A stretch of 64,000 nucleotides of DNA. Origin: RHKX01 sp963745755 (GTDB lineage Bacteria > Actinomycetota > Thermoleophilia > Solirubrobacterales > 70-9). The stretch spans positions 558,001-622,000 of the forward strand of contig CAVUYP010000001.1 in NCBI GenBank assembly GCA_963745755.1. Direction: 5' to 3'. Made by a program: the position numbers and the translations under genes. Below, in pieces: positions 32,646-41,529 of the stretch (its first letter is position 1; each line of letters opens with the position of its first letter). The notes beneath the pieces are model-generated. The model saw only the letters and a program-made list of their open reading frames with translations, was not told where the DNA came from and ran no database searches.

Positions 32646-34085
32646 CTAGCCGAGGCCGAGCTTGGCGCGGATCAGCCTCGTCACCTCGCCGCCGTCGGCC
32701 CGCCCCCGCGTCTCCTTCATGACGGCACCGACGAGCGCGCCGATCGCCTTGCCCTCCCCCGCCTTCACCTTGGCGGCCGCCTCGGGCTGCTGCTCGATCG
32801 CCCGCTCGACGATCGCGTCGAGCTCGCCGGCGTCGCTCGCACCGAGATCGAGGCGCTCGACGATCTCGGCCGGATCGCCGCCCTCGCCGACCATCACGGC
32901 CAGGACCTCACGCGCCCCGCTGCGGCTGACCCGCTTGGCGGCGACGAGCCCGACCAGCGTCGCGACGGCCTCTGCGGTCGCCGCCGTGGACGCCGGCTCC
33001 GACTCCGACTCGCGGGCGATCGCGACCAGGTCGCCGGTCACCCAGTTGGCAATCGCGGTCGGCTCGGCCTCGGCATCGGCGGCGACCGCCGCCTCGAAGA
33101 AATCGGCGAGGTCGGTGTCGAAGGCGAGCAGCCGGGCCGCGTCGCGGTTGAGGCCGAGCTCGGCGACGTAGCGCTCGCGGCGCCGCTCAGGCAGCTCCGG
33201 CAGCGCCGCCCGCGCCGCCTCGACGTCGGCGGCCGACGGGGCCAGCGGCACCAGGTCGGGCTCGGGGAAGTAGCGGTAGTCGTGCGCGTACTCCTTCGAG
33301 CGCAGCGGCGTCAGCGTCCCGTTGGCCGGGTCGAAGTGCAGCGTCTCCTGCTCGACCGTGCCGCCGCCGGCGACGATCTCCCGTTGCCTGGCGATCTCGG
33401 CCTCGACCCCGCGCTCCAGGTAGCGGAAGCTGTTCATGTTCTTGAGCTCGGTCTTGGTACCGAGCTCGTCGCTGCCGGCGGGCCGGATCGAGACGTTGGC
33501 GTCGCAGCGCAGGCTCCCCTCCTCCATGTTGACGTCGGAGACGCCGAGCTGACGCAGCGTCGTTCGCAGCAGCGCCAGCCACTCGCGTGCCGCGGCGGGG
33601 TCCTCGATGTCGGGCTCGGTGACGATCTCGACGAGCGGCGTGCCGCCGCGGTTGAAGTCGACGAGCGACGCCCCCGAGCCGTGGATCCGGCCCGACTCGC
33701 CGACGTGACTGAGCTTCGCCGCGTCCTCCTCGAGGTGGGCGCGGTGAATGCGGACGTCGCCGAGCCGGCCGCCCGACGCGAACGGGATGTCGTATTGGCT
33801 GATCTGGTAGCCCTTTGGGAGGTCCGGGTAGAAGTAGTTCTTGCGGTGGAAGATCGACCGCGGCGCGACGTCGCAGCCGAGCGCGACCGCGATCCGCGTC
33901 GCGTAGTCGATCGCCTGCTCGTTGACGACCGGCAGCGTGCCCGGATGGCCGAGGCAGACCGGGCAGGTGTGGGTGTTCGGCTCGGCGCCGAACTCGAGCT
34001 CGCAGCCGCAGAACATCTTCGTCCGCGTCTGCAGCTGGACGTGGATCTCGAGCCCGATCGTCGGGATCAGCGCCGGGTCGCTCAC
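32646..34085 (-). CDS. gatB: Asp-tRNA(Asn)/Glu-tRNA(Gln) amidotransferase subunit B
   Basis: The kinase-transferase subunit that activates the mischarged tRNA and receives ammonia from GatA. It has 479 residues from GTG 34085. Family motifs are GLEIHVQLQT near residue 11, the zinc site CGCELEF...CPVCLGHPG, FHRKNYFYPDLPKGYQ, and the C-terminal YqeY-like tail domain with GKAIGALVGAVMKETRGRA. Its start overlaps the gatA stop as GTGA. Confidence 0.97.
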   Translation of the reverse strand: MSDPALIPTIGLEIHVQLQTRTKMFCGCELEFGAEPNTHTCPVCLGHPGTLPVVNEQAIDYATRIAVALGCDVAPRSIFHRKNYFYPDLPKGYQISQYDIPFASGGRLGDVRIHRAHLEEDAAKLSHVGESGRIHGSGASLVDFNRGGTPLVEIVTEPDIEDPAAAREWLALLRTTLRQLGVSDVNMEEGSLRCDANVSIRPAGSDELGTKTELKNMNSFRYLERGVEAEIARQREIVAGGGTVEQETLHFDPANGTLTPLRSKEYAHDYRYFPEPDLVPLAPSAADVEAARAALPELPERRRERYVAELGLNRDAARLLAFDTDLADFFEAAVAADAEAEPTAIANWVTGDLVAIARESESEPASTAATAEAVATLVGLVAAKRVSRSGAREVLAVMVGEGGDPAEIVERLDLGASDAGELDAIVERAIEQQPEAAAKVKAGEGKAIGALVGAVMKETRGRADGGEVTRLIRAKLGLG

Positions 34086-35533
34086 GATCCGCCCCCGGGG
34101 AGCTTCGGGCGGTGGTCGAAGCCGATCGCCGCCTCGATCGCGTACGCCGCGTCGAAGATCAGCGACTCGCTGAAGGCGGGACCGGCGATCTGCAGGCCGA
34201 CCGGCAGCTCCGGGCCGCCGCCGTCGGGCCTGGCGAGGCCGGCCGGGATCGAGATCGCCGGGATACCGGCGAGCGACATCGGGACCGTGCAGTAGTCGGA
34301 CATGTACATCGCCAGCGGATCGGCGGCGCGGGCGCCGAGGCCGAACGCCACCGTCGGCGACGTCGGCGTGATCAGCAGGTCGAAGTCGTCGAAGGCGGCG
34401 GCGAAGTCGCGGGCGATCAGCGTCCGGACCCGCTGGGCGCTGCCGTAGTAGGCGTCGTAGAAGCCGGATGTGAGCGCATAGGTGCCGAGCATGATCCGGC
34501 GCTTGACCTCGGGGCCGAACCCGGCCGAGCGGGTCCGTTCGTACATCTCGTCGAGCGAGTCCGCCTGCTCGCGAAGCCCGAAGCGAACGCCGTCGTAGCG
34601 GGCGAGGTTGGCCGACGCCTCCGCCGGGGCGAGGACGTAGTAGGCGGAGATGCCGTGGCGGGCGTTCGGGAGACCGGTCTCGGCGACCTCGGCGCCGAGC
34701 CGCTCGCAGAGGTCCACGGTCCGCTCGAACGACTCGCGGACCCCGGCTTCGATCCCCTCGGCGTCGCTGCTGAGCTCGCGCGGGACGCCGATCCGCAGGC
34801 CGCGCAGATCCTCGCGGGCGGGCATCTCGATCGGCTCCGGGAAGCCGATCGAGGTCGAATCGCGGTCGTCGCGGCCGCCCAGCGCCGCGAGCAGCAGCGC
34901 CGCGTCGCGGACGTCGCGGGTGAACGGCCCGCATTGATCGAGCGAGGAGGCGAAGGCGATCATTCCCGACCGCGAGATCGACCCGTAGGTGGGCTTCATG
35001 CCGACGACGCCGCAGAGCGCGGCCGGCTGGCGGATCGAGCCGCCGGTGTCGGTGCCGATCGAGCACGGCGCCAGGCCGCCGGCGACGACGGCGGCGGAGC
35101 CTCCCGACGAGCCGCCGGGGACGCGATCGCGGTCCCAGGGGTTGCGGACGGACCCGTAGGCGGAGTTCTCGTTCGAGGAGCCCATCGCGAACTCGTCCAT
35201 GTTCGTCTTGCCGAGGATCCGCGCGCCGGCGTCGAGGAGCCGCTCGACGGCGGTGGCCGTGTACGGCGGCACGTAGCCCGCGAGGATCCGCGATCCGGCG
35301 GTGGCCGGCAGTCCGGCGACGCAGAAGATGTCCTTGACCGCGATCGGGACCCCGGCCAGCTCGCCGCTCGCGGAGGCCGCCGGCGCCTCGCCGCCGGCGC
35401 CGGGCCTCCACAGGTAGGCGCCGAGCTCGTCCGGGGTCTGCTCGTAGGCATCGAACCACTCGTCGGCGGACAGGTTGCCCGCCTCGATCTCGCCGAGGCC
35501 CTCGGCGACGGTCAGTAGCCGCGGGTCGCTCAC
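34082..35533 (-). CDS. gatA: Asp-tRNA(Asn)/Glu-tRNA(Gln) amidotransferase subunit A
   Basis: Amidase-signature subunit that releases ammonia from glutamine. It has 483 residues. The Ser-cisSer-Lys triad is visible: lysine in PIAVKDIF near residue 67, cis-serine in PGGSSGGSAA near 140, and the nucleophile in GTDTGGSIRQPA near 165. The GTG start overlaps the gatC stop as GTGA, so gatC-gatA-gatB are coupled in order. This implies that glutaminyl- or asparaginyl-tRNA is made by the indirect route. Confidence 0.97.
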   Translation of the reverse strand: MSDPRLLTVAEGLGEIEAGNLSADEWFDAYEQTPDELGAYLWRPGAGGEAPAASASGELAGVPIAVKDIFCVAGLPATAGSRILAGYVPPYTATAVERLLDAGARILGKTNMDEFAMGSSNENSAYGSVRNPWDRDRVPGGSSGGSAAVVAGGLAPCSIGTDTGGSIRQPAALCGVVGMKPTYGSISRSGMIAFASSLDQCGPFTRDVRDAALLLAALGGRDDRDSTSIGFPEPIEMPAREDLRGLRIGVPRELSSDAEGIEAGVRESFERTVDLCERLGAEVAETGLPNARHGISAYYVLAPAEASANLARYDGVRFGLREQADSLDEMYERTRSAGFGPEVKRRIMLGTYALTSGFYDAYYGSAQRVRTLIARDFAAAFDDFDLLITPTSPTVAFGLGARAADPLAMYMSDYCTVPMSLAGIPAISIPAGLARPDGGGPELPVGLQIAGPAFSESLIFDAAYAIEAAIGFDHRPKLPGGGS

Positions 35534-35814
35534 GCCTGCGGAGAGGGAACGCGGAAGGAGCCGGCGGCGCTGTCGGGGGCCCCGGCGAGCGCCTGCTCGC
35601 GGTCGAGGCTGGGGGTGGGCTCGTCGCGCCGCAGCACGTTCTCGAGCGCGACGACGTGTGAGGTCGGCTCGACGCCCTCGAGGTCGAGGCCGCCGATCAT
35701 CTCGACGTGCTCGAGGATTCCCGACAGCTCCTCGGCCATCCGCTCGACCTCCTCCTCGCTGAGCCGCAGGCGCGCCAGGCGCGCGATGTGGAGGACCTGC
35801 CGGCGATCGATCAT
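35530..35814 (-). CDS. gatC: Asp-tRNA(Asn)/Glu-tRNA(Gln) amidotransferase subunit C
   Basis: The 94-residue strap subunit that holds GatA and GatB together. HIARLARLRLSEEEVERMAEEL near the N-terminus (first 30 residues) and the VEPTSHV turn are characteristic. It is the first gene of the gatCAB operon, beginning just after two hairpins that separate it from the membrane protein gene upstream. Confidence 0.95.
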   Translation of the reverse strand: MIDRRQVLHIARLARLRLSEEEVERMAEELSGILEHVEMIGGLDLEGVEPTSHVVALENVLRRDEPTPSLDREQALAGAPDSAAGSFRVPSPQA

Positions 35815-35835
35815 CTCGGCGCCATTGTAGGAGCG

Positions 35836-35891
35836 CGTCCCGGTAGCCGCCGGGACGAGAACGGCCGCCCGGTCGGTTGACCGGACGGCCG
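35836..35891 (-). terminator. Two consecutive hairpins before gatC
   Basis: Hairpin 1 (35836-35857): CGTCCCGG paired with CCGGGACG, 6-nt loop. Hairpin 2 (35862-35891): CGGCCG-C-CCGGTC, GGTT loop, GACCGG-A-CGGCCG, 12 pairs with one mismatch. They lie between the stop of the 177-residue membrane protein gene and gatC, both minus, and probably end transcription of the former. No T run. Confidence 0.65.
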
Positions 35892-35917
35892 CCTCGAATT
35901 CGCTCCCCGCTTCGCCG

Positions 35918-36451
35918 TCAGCTTGCCGGCGGAGGCGGCGGCGGAGGCTCTGAGCCGCCGCCCTGCATGCGGTTCGCCTGATCGCCGAAGGAGGTGCCCT
36001 CCTCCTCCATGGCGAGCCAGCCGCCGTAGACGATTCCGCCGGCCGCGATCAGCCCGAGGAAGACGCCGATCTTCCTGGTCGAGTCGACGGCATCCCCGAG
36101 TCCGAAATCGCCGGTGCCGAAGTCGGGCGGGCTGATGATCCGGAACAGGATCAACAACACACAGAGGATTCCCAGACCGGTCGTAATCGCGCTGATCGCC
36201 ACCGGCGTGTTGACGCTGGTCGCGTTCGCCGAGACGAGGGCACCGCCGACGGCGACGAGGATCGTCACGAACAGGACGATGTCGATGAAGCCGAACGATT
36301 CCCAGGCGTTGAAGCTCGCCGAGGCTTCGATGCCGCCGAAGCCGGCGTTGGCCGACAATCCGAACCACTTGAAGATGAACATGATGATCAGGAGGGCGAC
36401 CGCAGATCCGGCTGCGATCGTCTCCCCCCTGCTGAGTCTTCCTACGTCCAC
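35918..36451 (-). CDS. Four-helix membrane protein with proline-rich tail
   Basis: 177 residues. Hydrophobic segments lie near residues 12-32, 54-74, 82-105 and 128-148. The C-terminus is cytoplasmic or surface-exposed with a GGGSEPPPPPPPAS tail. The pattern of charge and the DFGTGDFGLGD linker between helices 3 and 4 are not known to me from a named family. It is followed by two hairpins, so it is probably its own transcription unit or the last gene of the cysK-cysE-pcrA-folD run. Confidence 0.75.
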   Translation of the reverse strand: MDVGRLSRGETIAAGSAVALLIIMFIFKWFGLSANAGFGGIEASASFNAWESFGFIDIVLFVTILVAVGGALVSANATSVNTPVAISAITTGLGILCVLLILFRIISPPDFGTGDFGLGDAVDSTRKIGVFLGLIAAGGIVYGGWLAMEEEGTSFGDQANRMQGGGSEPPPPPPPAS

Positions 36452-36504
36452 GATCTCTCCTCGATATTGGCGGCCCGGCGGGCCTCCCTGAACCGAACCG
36501 GAGC

Positions 36505-37416
36505 CTACCGGCCCGTCCCGGCGGAAACGGTCCGCCGCCAGGCGCGAACCGTGTTCGCGAGCAACATCGCGATCGTCATCGGCCCGACCCCGCCGGGAAC
36601 CGGCGTCAAACGGCCCGCGACCGCGACCACGGACGCGAAGTCGACGTCGCCGACGAGGCCCTCGTCGGTCCGGTTCATGCCGACGTCGATGACCGTCGCG
36701 CCCGGCTTCACCCAGTCCCCCTCGATCATCGCCGGCCGGCCGACGGCGGCGATCAGGACGTCGGCTCGGCGGCAGACCGCGGCGAGGTCCCGGGTCCGCG
36801 AATGGCAGACGGTGACGGTCGCGTCGGCGTTGACGAGCAAGCTCGCCATCGGCCGACCGACGAGGATCGAGCGGCCGACGACGACCGCCTCGGCACCGGC
36901 GAGCTCGACGCCGGAGCGGTCGAGGATCTCGATCACCCCGGCCGGTGTGCAGGGCACCAGGCCGACCGGCGGCTCTCCCGACCCGAGATCGAGCGCCTCG
37001 CGAACGCCGATCCGCCCCTGAGCGAGATGGCCGGCGTTGACCGGGGTCAGCCCGTCGACGTCCTTGCCGGCGGAGATGGCGGCGAGGACGCGATCCTGGT
37101 CGATCTGGCCGGGCAGCGGCAGCTGGACGAGGATCCCGTCGACGTCTGGGTCATCGTCGAGCTCGGTGACGAGCGCGATCAGCTCAGCCTCGCCGACATC
37201 GGCGTCGAGCTCGTGGTGGATCGAGCGGATCCCGGCTTCCTCGCAGGCGCGGCGCTTGCTGCCGACGTAGACGTGCGAGGCGGGATCGTCGCCGACGAGC
37301 ACCGTCGCCAGCGCCGGCGCCCGGTCGCCGGCGCCGACGCGGTCCGCGACGACGTCCTTGACACGGGCGCGAAGTGCCGTCGCGATCGCCTTGCCGTCCA
37401 GCACCTCGGCGCTCAT
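36505..37416 (-). CDS. folD: Bifunctional methylene-THF dehydrogenase/methenyl-THF cyclohydrolase
   Basis: Interconverts one-carbon units on tetrahydrofolate, in the cytosol. It has 303 residues, slightly longer than usual. HVYVGSKRRACEEAGI near residues 48-63 holds the catalytic Tyr-Lys, then VQLPLPGQID near 97 and the C-terminal PVPGGVGPMTIAMLL. VVVGRSILVGRPMASLL binds NADP. ATG 37416 lies 4 nt after the pcrA stop. serA and the serine enzymes upstream feed the same one-carbon pool. Confidence 0.96.
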   Translation of the reverse strand: MSAEVLDGKAIATALRARVKDVVADRVGAGDRAPALATVLVGDDPASHVYVGSKRRACEEAGIRSIHHELDADVGEAELIALVTELDDDPDVDGILVQLPLPGQIDQDRVLAAISAGKDVDGLTPVNAGHLAQGRIGVREALDLGSGEPPVGLVPCTPAGVIEILDRSGVELAGAEAVVVGRSILVGRPMASLLVNADATVTVCHSRTRDLAAVCRRADVLIAAVGRPAMIEGDWVKPGATVIDVGMNRTDEGLVGDVDFASVVAVAGRLTPVPGGVGPMTIAMLLANTVRAWRRTVSAGTGR

Positions 37417-37420
37417 CGCT

Positions 37421-39715
37421 TCAGGAAGCCTTCTGGATCGGCGCGTAGTCGGCCATCAGCTTGCGATCGCCGCCGCCACCGCTGAAGCGGACGACGACGA
37501 CGTTGCCGGGTTCGACGGCGGTGACGACGCCCTCGCCGAAGGAGGCGTGGACGACGTCGTCGCCGACGGTCAGCTCGACCGCGTCGCCGCCGCCGGGCTC
37601 GTTCAGGCTGCGGGCGCCGTCGCCGCCGTAGCTCCCCGCGAAGCCGCCGCCGAAGCCGCCGCCGGCCCCCCAGCCGGTCGTGGCGGGCACGGAGCTGTGC
37701 CGTTCGACGAGGTGGTCGGGGATCTCGCCGAGGAAACGGGACGGGATGCCGGCGCCCTGCGAGCCGAACAGGCTGCGGCGGCGGGCGTGGGTGAGCATCA
37801 GGAACTCGCGGGCGCGGGTCAGGCCGACGTAGCAGAGTCGCCGCTCCTCCTCGAGATTGCCTTCGTCGATCGAGCGCGAGTGCGGGAAGACGCCGTCCTC
37901 GCAGCCGATCACGAAGACCGCCTTGTACTCGAGGCCCTTGGCGTTGTGGAGGGTCATCAGCGTCACCTTCGTGGCGTCGTCGGTGAGTGCATCCTGCTCG
38001 TTGATCAGCGAGATCTGCTCGAGGAACTCCTCGAGCGGCGCCAGCTCGCTCTCGCCCTCGAGCTCGCGGTTGGCGTCGAACTCGGCGGCCATGCCGACCA
38101 GCTCCTGGAGGTTCTCGATCCGCCCCTCGGCCTCGATCGTGCGCTCGGCCTCGAGGGCCTCGATGTAGCCCGACTCCGAGAGCGTCGCCTCGAGCAGCTC
38201 GGCGACGCCGCCGCGGCGCTGCGCCCGCTCGGTCAGGCTCGCGATCAGCTCCGCGAAGCGGCCGATCGCCTTGCGGGCGGCGGCGCCGAGGCCGGGGATC
38301 GCGTCGACGTCGGCGATCGCCTCCAGCGGCGAGACCCCGGTCGTGTTCGCCCAGCCGAGCACACGACCCTCCGAGGTGTTGCCGATCCCGCGCCGCGGCG
38401 AGTTCAGGATCCGGGTCAGCGAGACGGTGTCGTCGGGGTTGGCGAGGACGCTCAGGTAGGCGATCGCGTCGCGGATCTCGGCCCGCTCGTAGAACTTCGT
38501 CCCGCCGATCACCTGGTAGGGAACGTCGAAGCGGACGAGGGTGTCCTCGAGGACCCGGCTCTGAGCGTTGGTCCGGTAGAAGACGGCGACGTCGTCGCGG
38601 CCGATCCCGTGCTCGTCGACGAGCCGGTCGATCTCGCCGGCGACCCAGCGCGCCTCCTCATGCTCGTCGGCGAGCTCGGCGATCGTCACCGGCTCGCCGC
38701 GGCCGGCGTCGGTCCAGAGGTTCTTGTCGAGGCGGTCGCGGTTGTGGGCGATGACGCCGTTCGCGGCGTCGAGGATGGTCCCGGTCGAGCGGTAGTTCTG
38801 CTCGAGCTTGACGGTCGCCGCCTCCGGGAAGTCGCGCTCGAAGTCGAGGATGTTGCGGATGTCGGCGGCGCGGAAGCCGTAGACCGACTGCGACTCGTCG
38901 CCGACGACGAAGAGGTTGCCGTGCTCGCCGCTGAGCAGCTGCAGCAGCCGGTACTGGACCCGGTTGGTGTCCTGGTACTCGTCGACGAGGACGTGGCGGA
39001 AGTTGCGCGCGTAACGCTCGCGGAGGTCGGCGAACAGCTCGAAGAGGTTGACGGTGCGGACCAGCAGGTCGTCGAAGTCCATCGCGTTGGCGGTGTGCAT
39101 CCGCTTCTCGTAGAGGTCGTAGACGTCGGCGACGGTCGCCTCGAAGAAGGAGCCCTGCTCCTCGCGGACGGTCTCGGCGTCGCGCAGCCGGTTCTTGGCG
39201 CCGGAGATCTGGCTCTTGATCGAGCGCGGCGGGAAGCGCTTCGGGTCGATATCGAGCTCGTCCATGCAGCGCTTGACCATCCGCCGCGAGTCGGCCTCGT
39301 CGTAGATCGTGAAGCCGCGCTTGTAGGCGAGCCGGTCGGCGTGCTGGCGGAGGATCCGCGCGCAGGCCGAGTGGAAGGTCATCACCCACATCACCCGGGC
39401 GGCGGCCCCGGTCAGCGCCCCGACGCGCTCCTTCATCTCGCCGGCGGCCTTGTTGGTGAAGGTGATCGCGAGGATCTCGCTCGGGCGGGCCATCCCGGTC
39501 GCCAGCAGGTAGGCGATCCGATGGGTCAGAACCCGCGTCTTGCCGGAGCCGGCGCCGGCGAGGACGAGCAGCGGACCCTCGCCGTGCTGGACGGCGTCGG
39601 CCTGGGCCGGGTTGAGCCCGGCGAGCAGGCTCTCGACCGCCGTCGCGCCGGCGTTGATCGGCGCTGCAGCACCCACGCCGAGCTGCTCGCCGGCCTCGAG
39701 ATCGGTCTCTTCCAT
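37421..39715 (-). CDS. pcrA: ATP-dependent DNA helicase PcrA/UvrD
   Basis: A superfamily 1A 3'-5' helicase in repair and replication restart. It has 764 residues. Walker A is LAGAGSGKTRVLTHR near residues 52-66, motif Ia is ITFTNKAAGEM, Walker B/motif II is VDEYQDTN, motif III is VGDESQSVYGFRAAD, motif IV is LEQNYRST, motif V is TLHNAKGLEYKAVFV, and motif VI is EERRLCYVGLTRA. The C-terminal 60 residues form the Tudor-like domain that binds RNA polymerase in PcrA. It lies between folD and cysE on the same strand. Confidence 0.97.
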   Translation of the reverse strand: MEETDLEAGEQLGVGAAAPINAGATAVESLLAGLNPAQADAVQHGEGPLLVLAGAGSGKTRVLTHRIAYLLATGMARPSEILAITFTNKAAGEMKERVGALTGAAARVMWVMTFHSACARILRQHADRLAYKRGFTIYDEADSRRMVKRCMDELDIDPKRFPPRSIKSQISGAKNRLRDAETVREEQGSFFEATVADVYDLYEKRMHTANAMDFDDLLVRTVNLFELFADLRERYARNFRHVLVDEYQDTNRVQYRLLQLLSGEHGNLFVVGDESQSVYGFRAADIRNILDFERDFPEAATVKLEQNYRSTGTILDAANGVIAHNRDRLDKNLWTDAGRGEPVTIAELADEHEEARWVAGEIDRLVDEHGIGRDDVAVFYRTNAQSRVLEDTLVRFDVPYQVIGGTKFYERAEIRDAIAYLSVLANPDDTVSLTRILNSPRRGIGNTSEGRVLGWANTTGVSPLEAIADVDAIPGLGAAARKAIGRFAELIASLTERAQRRGGVAELLEATLSESGYIEALEAERTIEAEGRIENLQELVGMAAEFDANRELEGESELAPLEEFLEQISLINEQDALTDDATKVTLMTLHNAKGLEYKAVFVIGCEDGVFPHSRSIDEGNLEEERRLCYVGLTRAREFLMLTHARRRSLFGSQGAGIPSRFLGEIPDHLVERHSSVPATTGWGAGGGFGGGFAGSYGGDGARSLNEPGGGDAVELTVGDDVVHASFGEGVVTAVEPGNVVVVRFSGGGGDRKLMADYAPIQKAS

Positions 39716-39754
39716 CGCCAGCCGAGGATAGCCACGCCCCCGGCGCAGCTCCGC

Positions 39755-40499
39755 CTACCCGCCGGCGGTCGTCGGGCCCTGCTTCGGGCCGGAGCTCGCG
39801 GACCTCGGCCTCGGCGGCGCCGCCGTCGAGCGACGCCAGTCGCCGCTCGATCTCGGCGAGCCGCTCGGAGAGGCGCTTGATCGCGTCGGCGACCGGGTCG
39901 GGAAGGTGGATCCAATCGGTGTCGGGGCCCTCCGGCCGGCGCCCCTCGACGCGGACGATGTGGCCGGGATTGCCGACGACGGTGGCGTGCTCGGGCACGT
40001 CGGTGACGACGACGGTGTTGGCGCCGACCTTGGCGCCGTGGCCGACGGTGATCGGCCCGAGCAGCTTCGCTCCGGAGCCGATCGTCACGTTGTCCTCGAC
40101 GGTCGGGTGGCGCTTGCCGCGCTGAAAGCCGGTGCCGCCCAGCGTCACTCCCTGGTAGACGGTCACGCAGTCGCCGATCTCGGCCGTCTCGCCGATCACC
40201 ACGCCGGATCCGTGGTCGATGAAGAAGTCGGCGCCGATCCGTGCTCCCGGGTGGATCTCGATCCCGGTGACGGCCCGCGACGCGTAGGCGATCGCGCCGG
40301 GTACGACCGGCATGCCGCCGCGATGGAGCGCGTGGGCGAGCCGATGGCTGAGCAGCGCCTGCACCCCGCCCCACGAGGAGAGGATCCCGACCGACCCGAC
40401 GTCGCGGGCGGCGGGGTCGCGGTCGCGAGCCGAGGCGACGTCGGCGCGAACCTCCTTGAGCACGCGGCCGAGGGCGTCGAGCCCGAGCATCCGGCTCAA
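39755..40499 (-). CDS. cysE: Serine O-acetyltransferase, probable +1 frameshift near the 3' end
   Basis: Acetylates serine for cysteine synthesis. It has a left-handed beta-helix with hexapeptide repeats: IEHP-type active-site region GIEIHPGARIGADFFIDHG, then VVIGETAEIGDCVTVYQGVTLGG, and a C-terminal coil near residues 205-230. The uninterrupted frame has no stop until 38658, running about 1 kb into pcrA in the wrong frame as Arg-rich sequence. Skipping one nucleotide near 39757-39800 gives a stop at 39755 and 247 residues, normal for the EpsC-like group, and this is the span given. The start is TTG 40499, overlapping the cysK stop as TTGA; ATG 40490 is an alternative. Confidence 0.85.
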
Positions 40500-41446
40500 C
40501 CCCCGAACCAGGGCAGCGACATGTAGCGCTCGCCGGCGTCGGCGAAGACGATCACGATCCGCTTGCCGGCCATCTCCGGGCGGCTACCGAGCTCGATCGC
40601 GGCGTGCAGCGCCGCCCCGGCGGAGATGCCGATCAGCAGCCCCTCGCGGGTCGCGGCCAGCGCCGCCGTCGCGATCGCCGACTCGTCCTCGACGGCCATG
40701 ATCTCGTCGATCACCGAGCGGTCGAGGACGCCGGGCACGAAGCCCGGGCCGATCCCCTGGATCTTGTGCGGGCCCGGCTTGCCGCCGGAGAGGACCGGTG
40801 AGCCGGCCGGTTCGACGGCGAGCACGTGCAGCGCGGGGTTGCGCTCCTTGAGCGCCTGGCCGACCCCGGTGATCGTGCCGCCGGTGCCGGCGCCGCAGAC
40901 GATCGCGTCGACCTCGCCGCCGGTGTCCCGCCAGATCTCCTCCGCGGTCGTGCGCCGGTGGACCTCCGGGTTGGCCGGGTTGTCGAACTGCTGCGGCATG
41001 TAGGCGTCCTCGTGCTCGCCGACGAGCTTGCGGGCGAGATCGACCGACTCGTTCATGCCGCCCATCGACGGGGTCTCGCGGACGACCGCGCCGTAGCTGC
41101 GCAGCAGTGCCGAGCGCTCCCGGCTCATCCCCTCGGGGAGGGTGAGGATGCAGCGATACCCGCGCGCCGCGCAGACCATCGCCAGAGCGATGCCGGTGTT
41201 GCCGGAGGTCGGCTCGACGATCACCGTCCGGCCCGGCTCGATCCGGCCCTCGGCCTCGGCCGCGTCGATCATCGCGACGCCGATCCGGTCCTTGATCGAT
41301 CCGCCCGGGTTGAACCACTCGAGCTTGCCGACGAGCTCGGCGCCGAGGCCCTCGCCGACCCGCTGCAGCGCGACCATCGGCGTGGCGCCGACGGCCGCCG
41401 ATGCCTCGGCGGCGATCCGCAGGGTCGGTGGTGCGCTCGAAGCCAT
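40496..41446 (-). CDS. cysK: Cysteine synthase A (O-acetylserine sulfhydrylase)
   Basis: PLP enzyme that makes cysteine from O-acetylserine and sulfide. It has 316 residues from ATG 41446. The PLP lysine is in FNPGGSIKDRIGV near residue 52, PTSGNTGIALA near 80 is the asparagine loop, and GAGTGGTITGVG binds the phosphate. The next gene is cysE, coupled by TTGA, so the two proteins of the cysteine synthase complex are made together. A TACCGT element lies 6 nt before the ATG, suggesting a leaderless transcript. Confidence 0.95.
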   Translation of the reverse strand: MASSAPPTLRIAAEASAAVGATPMVALQRVGEGLGAELVGKLEWFNPGGSIKDRIGVAMIDAAEAEGRIEPGRTVIVEPTSGNTGIALAMVCAARGYRCILTLPEGMSRERSALLRSYGAVVRETPSMGGMNESVDLARKLVGEHEDAYMPQQFDNPANPEVHRRTTAEEIWRDTGGEVDAIVCGAGTGGTITGVGQALKERNPALHVLAVEPAGSPVLSGGKPGPHKIQGIGPGFVPGVLDRSVIDEIMAVEDESAIATAALAATREGLLIGISAGAALHAAIELGSRPEMAGKRIVIVFADAGERYMSLPWFGG

Positions 41447-41529
41447 GCGGAAACGGTAGCGCCGATCGGCGGCCGCGGATCGTCGCGGCACTTATCTGCA
41501 CGTGATCCGCAGTCGATACGGTCACGGCG

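Noticed and set aside
38658..39754. Continuation of the cysE frame for about 1.1 kb into pcrA, as a fusion protein
   Set aside because: The translated part is Arg/Pro/Gly-rich without any domain, while pcrA in its own frame is intact with all helicase motifs. A one-base frameshift in cysE explains it.
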